From NCBI GenBank assembly GCA_002205965.3, contig NADL03000595.1, positions 31,075 to 95,074 on the forward strand: 64,000 nt of DNA, written 5' to 3'. Positions 23,054 through 31,707 of this stretch are shown piece by piece; positions within the stretch are counted from its first letter, which is position 1, and every line of letters begins with the position of its first letter. This stretch comes from Kappaphycus alvarezii. Lineage: Eukaryota; Rhodophyta; Florideophyceae; Gigartinales; Solieriaceae. A program made the position numbers and the translations under genes. A model generated the notes under the pieces. That model was given only the letters and a program-made list of their open reading frames with translations, searched no databases and was not told the DNA's origin.

Positions 23054-24058
23054 CTAATCGCAAATACATCTGGTAAGAACTTGACGCGCTTGCAACCCAT
23101 ACAAGCAGAACACAAAGCGCGTGATTAGGAGGTGCAGCTCCCATTGGGAAGTGGTGCCTCGACGGGCAGCAGCAAACGTAGAAAGGCGCCGGGAGAAAGT
23201 CGTACCCTCGGCCCCAAGGGCACCGAACACACCAATACCAACAGGAAGAAGGCGTGTATCGTTCGTAAGGCAGACTAGACCGTAGTAGGTGTGTTTCGCA
23301 CGTTCAGCCGTTAAGGCAGCTGCGCCGCCAGATAGGGCACACTGGGAAACGGGAGAAGTGACTTGTGGATGGGCCATTGTGACATCCAAAGCGATATCCT
23401 TCGGGTCGAGGCCATATGCACCAGGGATATAAAGATCTGTGCGAAGGGCGGACGAGGGAGAGGACGAAGGGGGAAGCGGAGGAAGCAGATTCTCAATAGA
23501 GGCAGAAATTCCAAGCTCCTTACAGTAACGATGGAGAGAGTTACGGAAGACATTGTGGCGACGAGTCTGCCCATCGTCGTACTTACAAGTGAGGGCATGT
23601 TCGCCCAGGGGATCGAGAAACGGGGCGATGTCGTTGGAACGGTGAGCACATACCGGACATCGATTATGACCAGAGAAAATCGCGCGGCCGAGGCGTAGCG
23701 GATCAGCCACTATCCAGGCTTGCGAGGATAGATAGGTGCCGCGGTGAGGGTGCGGTAAAGTTGAGAACGCGGAATCGGAGGACGACTCATGGACGGAAAT
23801 GAGGCGACATCTGTCGTGGTCAGAGGATGAACGGAAGATCCGATTAAACGTCAAACTGTGAAGCTCAGACGAGATAGAAGACTGAAGCCGTTCGCCGGGG
23901 ACCGGCGTTTGACATCGCTGAAACAGAGAAGTGGGCGACAGGGAAGCCAAAAGATCTGGATAACGGGTAGATAATAAAGAGATCGCGGCCCGGGGCACTT
24001 CCTCCAGGTGTAGGTCTCCCGAGAACGAGGGCAGATCTGATTGTATATCCAACATTGG
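23054..24058 (-). CDS. Line-I copy i: C-terminal part of LINE protein with zinc motif and RLE endonuclease
   Basis: A clean open frame of 333 codons (start at 24055, stop at 23054), but it begins in mid-protein and is therefore 5'-truncated. Its first residues correspond to the region after the RT of copy ii. A Cys/His zinc motif at about residues 133-157 reads CPVC...GEHALTC. A restriction-like (PD-(D/E)XK) endonuclease follows at about residues 204-229, with RTDLYIPG then LDVTMAHP. A helical C terminus ends LQARQVLTR. In the known RLE-LINE families this nuclease nicks the target DNA to prime reverse transcription in the nucleus. It is the best preserved Line-I tail in the window, so relatively young. 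Confidence 0.85.
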   Translation of the reverse strand, partial: PMLDIQSDLPSFSGDLHLEEVPRAAISLLSTRYPDLLASLSPTSLFQRCQTPVPGERLQSSISSELHSLTFNRIFRSSSDHDRCRLISVHESSSDSAFSTLPHPHRGTYLSSQAWIVADPLRLGRAIFSGHNRCPVCAHRSNDIAPFLDPLGEHALTCKYDDGQTRRHNVFRNSLHRYCKELGISASIENLLPPLPPSSSPSSALRTDLYIPGAYGLDPKDIALDVTMAHPQVTSPVSQCALSGGAAALTAERAKHTYYGLVCLTNDTRLLPVGIGVFGALGAEGTTFSRRLSTFAAARRGTTSQWELHLLITRFVFCLYGLQARQVLTRCICD

Positions 24059-26175
24059 TAAACGTATATGTCAGTGGTGGTAGATCTTTATCTGTCGTAC
24101 AATGTCGCACAGAGGCGTGCGGAGGGTATTCATAAATTAACTACGGATGCGGGCGGCGGGTAGAAACTTGTCGCGCCTGCATTATTTGGAGACTAAATGC
24201 AAAACGGGTAACGAAGTCGCGGAGCTCCTGTTGAGGGAGGAACCGCGACAGGAAGCAGCTAAAGAAGCAAGGCGGCGGAAAGCCTTACCGTCGTCGCCCA
24301 AGGCGCCATAGATATCAATCCCGACGGGGGAGAGGAGGATATCGTTTCGGTTGCAGTAAGTGCATTAATGACGATGTTTCTCGCGCTCTGCGAGTGTTGC
24401 GGCAGCTCCTGCTATAACCGTACTTGGCGAAATGTGGCGGCGTGCGGAGGGGTGGGCAACAGTAACGTCGACGGCGATATCGGTACTGTGAAGCCAGTAT
24501 GCAGCGGGTATGTAAATGTCCATTCGTAGCACGGGGGACTCCGAATGCCCAGATGAGTCGGGAACCTGGTGGAGGAGCGGATGTTGGACGAGGGCGACGA
24601 TCCCAACTTCCTTGCAGTAGCGGGCAAGAACGTTGCGGAGGATGTGGTGACGACAAGTCATTCCGTCTTCGTATTTGCAGGTCAACGCGTGTTGAACACT
24701 TGGATCTAAGACGGGTTCGATGTCGGCCGAGCGGCGGGAGCAGATCAGACAGCGAGTAGATCCAGGGAATAGTGCGATGCCGAGACGTAGAGCCAGAGCG
24801 ACTTTCCACGCAGAAGAGGACATGTACGTTCCGCAGTGGGGGTGAGGAAGCGAATAGAAAACAGACGATGCGGATGATGTGCGCACGGAGAGGAGCCGTG
24901 CTTGGTTGTGGGCTGCCGCAGACGAGAACAACCTATCGTACTTCAATAGCATGAGTTCAGTTGAGATCGCAGACTGGAGCTTTTCGCCGGGGACCGGCGA
25001 AGAACAACGCCCAAAAAAAGCGGTAGCTGTAAGCGACGAAGACAGCTGCGGGTGGCGGGAGGATAAGAGCGAGATGGCAGACCGAGGGATCTCTTCCAAG
25101 TGGCGGTCCTGGGAAAGGGTAAGCAGGTCGGAGATAAGTCCAAAAGAATCAATTACAGATGCTGCGTATGCAGCCTCGGTAATGTCTGAAGTGTGCAGGA
25201 GACCTAGACCGCCCATTGAGAAGGGGAGAGAGGCTTGGAGCCAGGCTCGCTCTGGACAGGGCAGCTGCAATTGGTGGAACGCTTCCCTCTGCTTCTGATC
25301 GAAGCTAGCGGCGAGAACTGCAGATTGAGAGGCGTACGCTGCAAGTGCACGACCTTGGAGGCGTTCGCGCAGAAGCGGTGCAAGTGGAAAGCCAATTGAG
25401 AATCATCCAAGTCTAGAAGGGATTGGAAGATGTGGTCAACTTCGTTTTGGCGGCCTGCGAAAAATTGGGAAACAAAGGCGTCCGAGCCAATCGGGGATCC
25501 CAGCACAATGAAACCAGGGGGGGTTGAAAGGGGCGAAGGAAGTTCCAAAGAGGAGTGGGAAGGGGAGAAGCCGTAAACTTGGGTCTTGGCAAGGTTGAGC
25601 TGGAACCCTAGTGGAACTCCTTCAAGCTGGATGAAACGGATGGCAGCAGCTTGGGACTGAGGAAGAACAATGTTAACGTCATCTGCGTACCAAACGTTCA
25701 GAGCAGGTGAGAACTTCTCCTGTAACGATAGCAACACCGAGGAAGAACAATGTTAGCGTCATCTGCATACCAAGCATTCAGAGCAGGTGAGAACTTCTCC
25801 TGTAACGATAGCAAGAGGAGATGGAGAGCTAGGGCAAAGAGCAAGGGACCGAGGGGATCACCTTGCTGAGTGCCCTCTGAACTACGGACGTAGTCGGGTC
25901 CGAAAGCAAGCTCTATAGGAGCATCGTAACAAGAGTTTACCCACCGTGCGAGGCCTAGGGCATGTGTCTGTACGGTTTCCAGAATGCGCTGGCGGGAGAT
26001 GCAATTGAAAGCGTTGCGAGCATCGATCTGGACCAAGACGTGATCGCGGAACTCGGATCTCTGGGAAAGACGACGCACAGAATGAATTGTTGCATCGGTG
26101 CCGTTCTTGACGCCTGCTCCGACCTGATGGGGCAGAAGATAAGAGCAGATGGCGAGGGTGGCTTTTTGTGCAGTG
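24059..26175 (-). pseudogene. Line-I copy ii: RT and endonuclease part
   Basis: Minus-strand LINE lacking its 5' end. RT motifs: a GVKNGTDA-like segment near 26110; IDARNAFN (block A) at about 26020; EGTQQGDPLGPLL (block B) at about 25860; YADD active site at about 25760 and again at about 25690. The zinc motif (CLIC...QHALTC) is at about 24720-24645. The endonuclease (RMDIYIPA, then VDVTVAHP) is at about 24500-24420. The 3' UTR runs to 24059 and abuts copy i. An 80-bp direct duplication spanning the YADD codons shifts the frame, and other frame changes occur near 25250 and 24370. The 5' side is cut by the solo LTR at 26176. Confidence 0.85.
25659..25818. repeat. 80-bp tandem duplication over the RT active site
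   Basis: 25659-25738 and 25739-25818 are near-identical (starting TGAGGAAGAACAATG / CCGAGGAAGAACAATG and sharing GCAGGTGAGAACTTCTCCTG). Each carries the YADD codons on the minus strand. The unit length is not a multiple of three. Confidence 0.9.
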
Positions 26176-27575
26176 TGATAGGGATAAATCGGCGGGGGAA
26201 GAGATACTTAGAACCAATTACCCTGAGAAGGAGGTGTTGCGAGCGACAAAAGTGCTGCCGTGATATTGATGAACGAACAAAAGGGAGTGTATATAGAAGA
26301 GAGTTGAGGAAGCTACAAGCAAGTATAAAATGGACAGGGTCTACCACCGACGCTCTGCGACCAGCGTAAGAAAACGTTTTCTTGGGTCTGAAGTTGACTC
26401 TCAACTTCCTACTACTCGGAGCTTGGCTTGAAGTTGTCTGCCAACTTGCTTGACCTTCCAAGGAGGAAGCACTTTACTCAGCTTATATAGGCTTTTCGGC
26501 TAATCATAAAGTCTCAATCATACATACTAAATACCATAAAACGCATAAAAGGGCATCTTGTGGATGTGATTGGCCAGAAGTAAGATATTAGCAAGGAAAA
26601 TATCTGTATCTACTCCTCACAATCGTCATCCTCAAGATCAGAACCACATAACTCTTCCAAAAGATCCATAATCTCAATGAAATCCCTACAAATTCCCTCG
26701 AACGGCTCACAATGATAAATGGCTTCATCAGACATATCAAGATCCTCCAACTCTTCCTCGCGACCCTCAGCCTCCGCTCCAACCCCACCCGAAGAATCCG
26801 AGATGACTATCATGCCCTCACTCTCCCCTCCATCCCCCACAGCAACTTCCCCACGATTATACACCATCGGTTCCCACGGAGCTACGAGGTCTTTCTCATC
26901 CTCGGATCCCTCCACGTCCGACTCAGTCCCCTCTGACTCCTTCTCCTCCTCCGCCTCCTCTAAGAAGTGCCGACGAACCCACTCCCGAACACGCTCACGG
27001 TCCATCCTCCTGAAGTAGTCGTCGTAGTCTGTTGGCCCATTATTCATTAGAGCTAGACCGTTGATGGGGCGAGAGGGGCGGTTTTTGGTGATGGGGCGGA
27101 GGGGCGAAGGTTGTTCATTTTGATAGACGTTGGGGAATGGAGGGCAATGTAGGGTGTTTTGGGTGTGTGGGGGGAGGGGTGATGAGTAAATTGATCGAGG
27201 ACATTTGGGACTTAGAATAAAGGGGTTTAAATGGGCTCCCGAGGCAGGTTCTATAGATTAGGAATAGGTGAAATAAATCTGCAAGGGATTTTGCAGTAGT
27301 GCATTTGCGCCCTTCTTCTCAAAAAGGCGAATTTGGAGGAGGAGGTAAGCTGAAAGGGAAAAGGAACTTGATTCGGGGTCGATTCAGAAGGTTAAATACA
27401 GTATAAAAATATCTAGATAAAATGGAAGTAAATTTGGAAATGACAGTGGGAGAAGTTAGGGGCGGGATCATTGTAGGTTGCTGGATTACACGAAGGGAGG
27501 ACCATTTCCTGTATTACACGAAGGGAGGACCATTTCCTGTATTACATGAAGGGAGGACCATTTTTTTGTATTACA
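26176..27575 (-). repeat. family B solo LTR with acidic frame
   Basis: On the minus strand it starts TGTAATACAAAA at 27575 and ends CCCTATCA at 26176, about 1.4 kb. It includes the tandem GGACCATTTCC-type repeats at its start (27480-27575), a TATTTAAACC-like box (about 27220-27230), the acidic frame and a TATATAAG box (about 26480-26490). No gag-pol is attached. The flanking 5-mers (CAGTG on the left, GATAT on the right) do not match, and two different LINEs flank it, so it may have arisen by recombination between two insertions. Confidence 0.85.
26610..27047 (-). CDS. LTR-encoded acidic protein, diverged version
   Basis: An open frame of 145 codons inside the solo LTR. It starts MNNGPTDYDDYFRRMDRERV, then a helix (REWVRRHFLEEAEEEK), then a long Glu/Asp/Ser/Gly-rich middle. 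It ends with CEPFEGICRDFIEIMDLLEE and a DLEDD tail. The frame at 38180-38794 shares GPTDxDDY.RR and CEPF..IC.D...MD.LEEL.GSDLE while the middle differs freely. The protein is strongly acidic, with no signal peptide, membrane segment or known fold seen. The likely original start is further upstream, where an MNNLRPS-like N terminus is visible. Treat as a fossil; function unknown. Confidence 0.6.
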   Translation of the reverse strand: MNNGPTDYDDYFRRMDRERVREWVRRHFLEEAEEEKESEGTESDVEGSEDEKDLVAPWEPMVYNRGEVAVGDGGESEGMIVISDSSGGVGAEAEGREEELEDLDMSDEAIYHCEPFEGICRDFIEIMDLLEELCGSDLEDDDCEE

Positions 27576-28040
27576 GATATACTCAAGGTAATCGAGGTTC
27601 TGTCTTCTCCTGAGGCCAAACGTCGTGGTCTACATCTGGCAGTCTCGAAATGCAAAGTATGGTGGCCCACCGCCCCCTCCGCGTCGGTTCAGTCCGCATA
27701 CCGCTGTGATATGCGGCAGGAATACAGTGCTGGTACTTCGGTTTTGAACGCGCCAATCGGCTCCCAAACGTTCATGGAACAATACTTTCTGGACCATGTA
27801 TACTCCCTTGAGCCTTTACTTAACGCTGTCATGGAAATCAAGGACCCCCACGCTTCATTCCAACTACTGCGCAACTGCTTTGTAGTTTGCAAAGTGGATA
27901 ACTCTTGCGAGTTGTGCCGCCCTCCTGTACGCGGAAAGGGGCCGAATACTTCGACAGCTTAATCGAGAGGTGCTGCCGCACTTCAGCGGGTGGAATGCTA
28001 GACAACTGTATATTGAAGGAGCTGCAACTGCCCATTAGGG

Positions 28041-28303
28041 CACTACAGGAGATTACGAAGGTTAAAACCATTCTTTTACAGCGGCTCTCCGCTTTGACAG
28101 TAACCTCCAATGCCGCTTGTTTGCTGGCTGGCCTCCCTTCCACCTTTTGGTAGATTGGAGTGCCATACACAGCTTTCGACGCATCGTACGGTTTCGCAAT
28201 TGGCTTGACAATGATACGATATCTACGCTTCGGTACAAATTTACTGGATACCAACCCACATATCTACCACAGTAAATTAACCCCCCATTTACACTGCAGG
28301 AGA
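28041..28303 (+). mobile_element. 5'-truncated Line-II tail inserted in Line-II
   Basis: 28053-28291 is a 239-bp copy of the end of Line-II, nearly identical to 29228-29468, placed inside the RT/endonuclease connector of copy iii. It is flanked by CACTACAGGAGA (28041-28052) and CACTGCAGGAGA (28292-28303), 11 of 12 matching. This is the target duplication expected from target-primed reverse transcription of a heavily 5'-truncated copy. Confidence 0.85.
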
Positions 28304-28560
28304 AGAAGCCGACCTTGGGAATCGGCCTCTCCTCCGCGCAAGATGTCGCCGCCGCTTCGTTTCTTGCTTCCAGCTCCGCGACGCAGCAGTTATGCGAGAA
28401 GTCTTTGCCGTCCTGTGTTCAAGACCTGACGTAGTACTAGGATGCTAAAGCCGCCTTTACCACATGGAGCGCCTCTTGTCGACCCTCAGAACGAATTTCG
28501 GTTAGCAATTTCTGCTCATCCAACCCACCATCGCAGAAGAAGCTAACAGATGCAATTCAT

Positions 28561-29328
28561 ATGGCTGCGCAAGAGGTCTTGCCGCTCGGAAACATCCGCA
28601 CCTGCGCCTTCCGCGCTAGCATGTCCCTCCCCGGTGCCAAAGGCTGGGTCTACTGTGCACCTTGCCCTGGATTGAGGACGCACATCAAGAGCAAAGAATT
28701 TTCAAAGTGGTTCCAGTACTTTTGCCAAACCCCCTTATTCGCCCCAGATACCCCCTGCCCCAAATCAGGATGCCATGAAATGCTGGATATCTACGGGTAC
28801 CACTTACTACATTGTCGCGTTGGCTGCGAGCTGAATACTCGCCATAACAACCAGGTGACTTTACTGGGGAACGATCTTGCAAGAGCCGCCCGACGTCCAT
28901 GCATCGAACCTCGTCTACACTACCAAAACAGGACGAGGCCGGATATCAGGGCGATGGGAGCCACCGGTGGCACGGATTATTTCGACGTAACCTTTGTCAA
29001 CCCGCTCGCTCCCTCCCACGCAAGAACCAGGGCTTTCAACCCACTCATAAGCCTCAACGCAGCTCTCGCAGAGAAGCAGCGGAAATACCAAGGGTTCCTT
29101 GCTGAGCTGCCTGGGAGAAACAGGCTGGTTCCTGTTCCCATCTCACCGCTTGGAGGTTGGCAGCCGGCGGCGTTCTCTGTCGTCAAAAAACTCGCGAGAA
29201 CCGTTGCCACCCGCGCCATGGAACGGTTTTCGAAGGTTAGAGCCATTCTTTTACAGCGGCTCTCCGCTTTGACAGTAACCTCCAATGCCGCTTGTTTGCT
29301 GGCTGGCCTCCCTTCCACCTTTTGGTAG
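28561..29328 (+). CDS. Line-II C-terminal zinc and RLE endonuclease frame
   Basis: An open frame of 255 codons, part of the larger LINE protein rather than a separate gene; its upstream end is an arbitrary ATG. A Cys/His zinc motif lies at about residues 66-90 (CPKSGCHEMLDIYGYHLLHC, then RHNNQ). A restriction-like endonuclease lies at about residues 126-150 (RPDIRAMGATGG, then YFDVTFVNPL). A conserved block FLAELPGRNRLVPVPIS follows, with the C terminus ALTVTSNAACLLAGLPSTFW. The decayed copies at 14191-14745 (+) and 39241-40250 (-) share all of these blocks, so the assignment is firm. In the known family the nuclease cuts target DNA for target-primed reverse transcription. Confidence 0.8.
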   Translation: MAAQEVLPLGNIRTCAFRASMSLPGAKGWVYCAPCPGLRTHIKSKEFSKWFQYFCQTPLFAPDTPCPKSGCHEMLDIYGYHLLHCRVGCELNTRHNNQVTLLGNDLARAARRPCIEPRLHYQNRTRPDIRAMGATGGTDYFDVTFVNPLAPSHARTRAFNPLISLNAALAEKQRKYQGFLAELPGRNRLVPVPISPLGGWQPAAFSVVKKLARTVATRAMERFSKVRAILLQRLSALTVTSNAACLLAGLPSTFW

Positions 29329-29599
29329 ATTGGAGTGCCATACACAGCTTTCGACGCATCGTACGGTTTCGCAATTGGCTTGACAATGATACGATATCTA
29401 CGCTTCGGTACAAATTTACTGGATACCAACCCACATATCTACCACAGTAAATTAACCCTCCATTTACATAGATATGAAATGGTTCCCCTTATCATGTCCA
29501 TTTGAATTTTCTTGAGTTCCCAGAATGTCAAAGTAAGCTCGGACAACCTTGGATACAAGCTTTCGGCGTCTAGTGTCATAAGATTTTCTGTTAAGGACA

Positions 29600-29992
29600 T
29601 CAGATGATAAAAATGCACCGATGACAGATGGTCGCATTTCGAAGCTCTAGCGAAAATGTTCGCTCTTCACTTAATATCGTTCTCAAGAAATGCACCCCAT
29701 GATAGATGGTTGTATTTTGAAGATCTTGCGAAAATGTTCGCTCTTCACTTAATAGCGTTCTTAAGAAATCAGTCTTTAGATGAAAGTCGTTTCCTACAAT
29801 TTTAATGCTATTCCCGCTCAACTTTTTGTGACAAAGAGGAAAGGAAGCTATTGAGGTCTGATTCTCGTCATGACAGGGGAAACATTTGGGTGTTCTACTC
29901 TTGGAAGGTATATCCGTCATGACAGAGAAGGTCAAGAACCCAGCGAAGGTGCAACCAGTGGATACAAGATTTCTTGATGGTATTTGGGCCAA
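29600..29992 (-). CDS. unrecognised 130-codon frame with 26-residue repeats
   Basis: Starts MAQIPSRNLVSTGC and contains a Cys-containing middle. It ends with two tandem 26-residue units (FLRTLLSEERTFSQDLQN... and FLRTILSEERTFSLELRN...), encoded by a 78-bp DNA duplication at about 29609-29765. I recognise no family. It lies in the 3' region of Line-II copy iv and may simply be open by chance. Confidence 0.3.
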   Translation of the reverse strand: MAQIPSRNLVSTGCTFAGFLTFSVMTDIPSKSRTPKCFPCHDENQTSIASFPLCHKKLSGNSIKIVGNDFHLKTDFLRTLLSEERTFSQDLQNTTIYHGVHFLRTILSEERTFSLELRNATICHRCIFII

Positions 29993-30085
29993 TTAATGGT
30001 TCTAAGCCCGGAAACAAACAAGCGGCATTGCAGGTTACTACCATTGCGGATTGCTATTGTAAAAGGGTACTTTGAACCTTATTCC

Positions 30086-30200
30086 TGTAATACAAAAAAT
30101 GGTCCTCCCCTCATTTAATACAGGAAATGGTCCTCCCTTCACGTTATACAGGAAATGGTCCTCCCTTCACGTAATACAGGAAATGGTCCTCCCTCGTGTA
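30086..30200 (+). repeat. U3 tandem repeats
   Basis: About four units of 27-29 bp, each containing AATGGTCCTCCC followed by a TCACG-like end and TAATACAGG. The same array starts every young family-B LTR in the window (37694; 27575, 56456 and 64000 on the minus strand). The position in U3 suggests enhancer or silencer sites. Confidence 0.8.
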
Positions 30201-30452
30201 ATCCAGCAACCTACAACGATCCCGCCCCTAACTTCTCCAGCCGTCATTTCCAAATTTACTTCCATTTTATCCAGATATTTTTATACTGTATTTAACCCTC
30301 TGAATCGACCCCAATCAAGTCCCTTTTCCCTTTTAGCTTACCTCCTCCTCCAAATTCGCCTTTTTTTGAAGAAGGGCGCAAATGCACTATTGCAAAATCC
30401 CTTGCAGATTTATTTTACCTATTCCTAATCTATAGAACCTGCCCCGGGAGCC

Positions 30453-30460
30453 TATTTAAA
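30453..30460 (+). promoter_or_regulatory. TATTTAAA box before the LTR acidic frame
   Basis: TATTTAAA about 110 bp upstream of the ATG of the acidic frame. It is conserved in all ORF-bearing young LTRs and in the decayed LTR near 53060. Candidate promoter for the LTR protein. Confidence 0.45.
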
Positions 30461-30567
30461 CCCCTTTATTCTAAGTTCCAAATGCCCCGATCATTTTACT
30501 CATCACCCCTCTCCCCCACACACCCAAAACACCCTACATTGCCTCCCGTTCCCCAACGTCTATCACA

Positions 30568-31180
30568 ATGAGCAACCTTCGCCCCTCTGTCCCTATTTCC
30601 AAAAACCGCCCTTCCCGTTCCATCAATGGCCTTCGTCTCGCCGCCTACGGGCCAACCGATGCCGACGACTACATCCGGCGGCAAACAAAGAAGCAAATCA
30701 TCGAGTTCGTGCGCCGCCTCTTCATAGAAGAAGAAGCGAGGGAGGTAGTCCGGGAGAGGCTGAGAAGGTCGAGGAGGAGAGCGGGGAGTCCTTCGAGGAA
30801 TGGTTAGCCCCTGAGCTAGTGTACGAGGCTCAGGAAGATAAGGAGGAGGAGGAGGAGGAGGATGAGGAGGATGAGGAGGATGAGGAGGATGAGGAAGAAG
30901 AGGAAGAGGAGGAAGAGGATGAGGAGGAGGAGGAGGAGGAGGAGGATGAGGATGAGGGAACAGGGGGCATGGAAAGTGTTGGACTGGTGGGGCCTGGAAT
31001 AGAGAGTATGGATCAAGTTGTGCCCACGATGGAACCGGATGGAGATATCTTTAGTAGTCTAGATATCTCCCAGGGGGAAATGAGAGTTGTGAGCCATTCG
31101 CAGATATTTGTGGGGACTGCTTGGACAGCATGGATATTTTAGAGGAGTTGTTTGGATCTGATTTAGAGAATGGGAAATAA
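30568..31180 (+). pseudogene. LTR acidic-protein frame in 5' LTR
   Basis: The 5' LTR copy of the frame described at 38180-38794. Same MSNLRPS start, Glu/Asp-rich middle and DILEELFGSDLEN end. This copy is interrupted. Confidence 0.75.
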
Positions 31181-31307
31181 GAGGACCAAATTAATTGTTA
31201 GTTTCTTAAGTATCTTTTGCTTAGAGTATATGTCCACACAAAGTTTTTTATGCATTTATTGGTATCTTCTGTAGTTTTGTTCGGACTTTAGGGGTAGCCA
31301 AAAGTCT

Positions 31308-31315
31308 ATATAAGC
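31308..31315 (+). promoter_or_regulatory. TATATAAG box for the genomic RNA
   Basis: Lies within AAAGTCTATATAAGCTGAG, which is kept in every family-B LTR of the window, even the oldest (13.7, 22.5 and 41.6 kb). It is about 305 bp before the LTR end, as expected for the U3/R promoter. Confidence 0.7.
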
Positions 31316-31622
31316 TGAGTAAACTGCTTCCTCATGGAGAGGTCAAGCAAGTTGGCAGACAACTTCAAGCCAAGTCCCGAGTAGTAGGAAGTTGAGAGTC
31401 AACTTCAGACCCAAGAAAATTTTTTCTTACGCTAGTCGCAGAGCAACGGTGGTAGACCCTGCCCCTTTTATACTTGCTTGTAGCTTCCTCAACTCTCTTC
31501 TATATACACTCCCTTTTGTTCGTTCAACAATACCACGGCAGCACTTTTGTCGCTCGCAACACCTCCTTCTCAGGGTAATTGGTTCTGAGGATCTCTTCCC
31601 CCGCCGATTTACCCCTATCATT

Positions 31623-31640
31623 TGGTACTCTTTGGAGGGG
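31623..31640 (+). promoter_or_regulatory. primer-binding site of family B
   Basis: TGGTACTCTTTGG begins two bases after the LTR; copy 3 has TGGTACTCTTGTGG at the same place. Its complement ends in AGAGTACCA, the CCA end of a tRNA. The tRNA species was not identified. Confidence 0.6.
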
Positions 31641-31707
31641 GTTGCACCCGAGGTATTCGAGTTGAGCAGTAGTAAGGAACACTTCGGGGGATTTCTTTTC
31701 GGTAATC

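Larger units (their letters stand above)
27576..29468 (+). pseudogene. Line-II copy iii: RT end, zinc motif and endonuclease
   Basis: 5'-truncated LINE that starts just after the RT active site (SSPEAKRRGLHLAVSKCKVWWP at about 27603, typical of the block after YxDD). It is interrupted by a short insertion of its own tail at 28053-28291. 28310-28560 carries the connector with two in-frame stops near 28425-28440. The endonuclease part is open at 28561-29328. The 3' UTR ends CTCCATTTACA at 29468. Line-II is only distantly related to Line-I. Confidence 0.85.
30086..31620 (+). repeat. 5' LTR of family B copy 2
   Basis: 1535 bp, TGTAATACAAAA to CCCCTATCA. Parts in order: four tandem 27-29-bp units with AATGGTCCTCCC (30086-30200); a TATTTAAA box (30453-30460); the acidic frame from 30568 with (GAG/GAT)n repeats at about 30838-30958; a TATATAAG box (31308-31315); and about 300 bp of R/U5 sequence. 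Two spacer bases then lead to TGGTACTC, the primer-binding site. Confidence 0.95.

Noticed and set aside
28977-29429. 150-codon minus-strand frame over Line-II
   Set aside because: Antisense of the endonuclease frame, whose motifs are on the plus strand.
30816-31016. Poly-Leu frame on the minus strand (also at 38429-38629)
   Set aside because: Antisense shadow of the (GAG/GAT)n tract of the acidic frame.
31392-31620. Short frame in R/U5 of family-B LTRs (MRVNFRPKK start)
   Set aside because: Present only in young near-identical LTRs and lost in diverged ones, with no sign of coding constraint.
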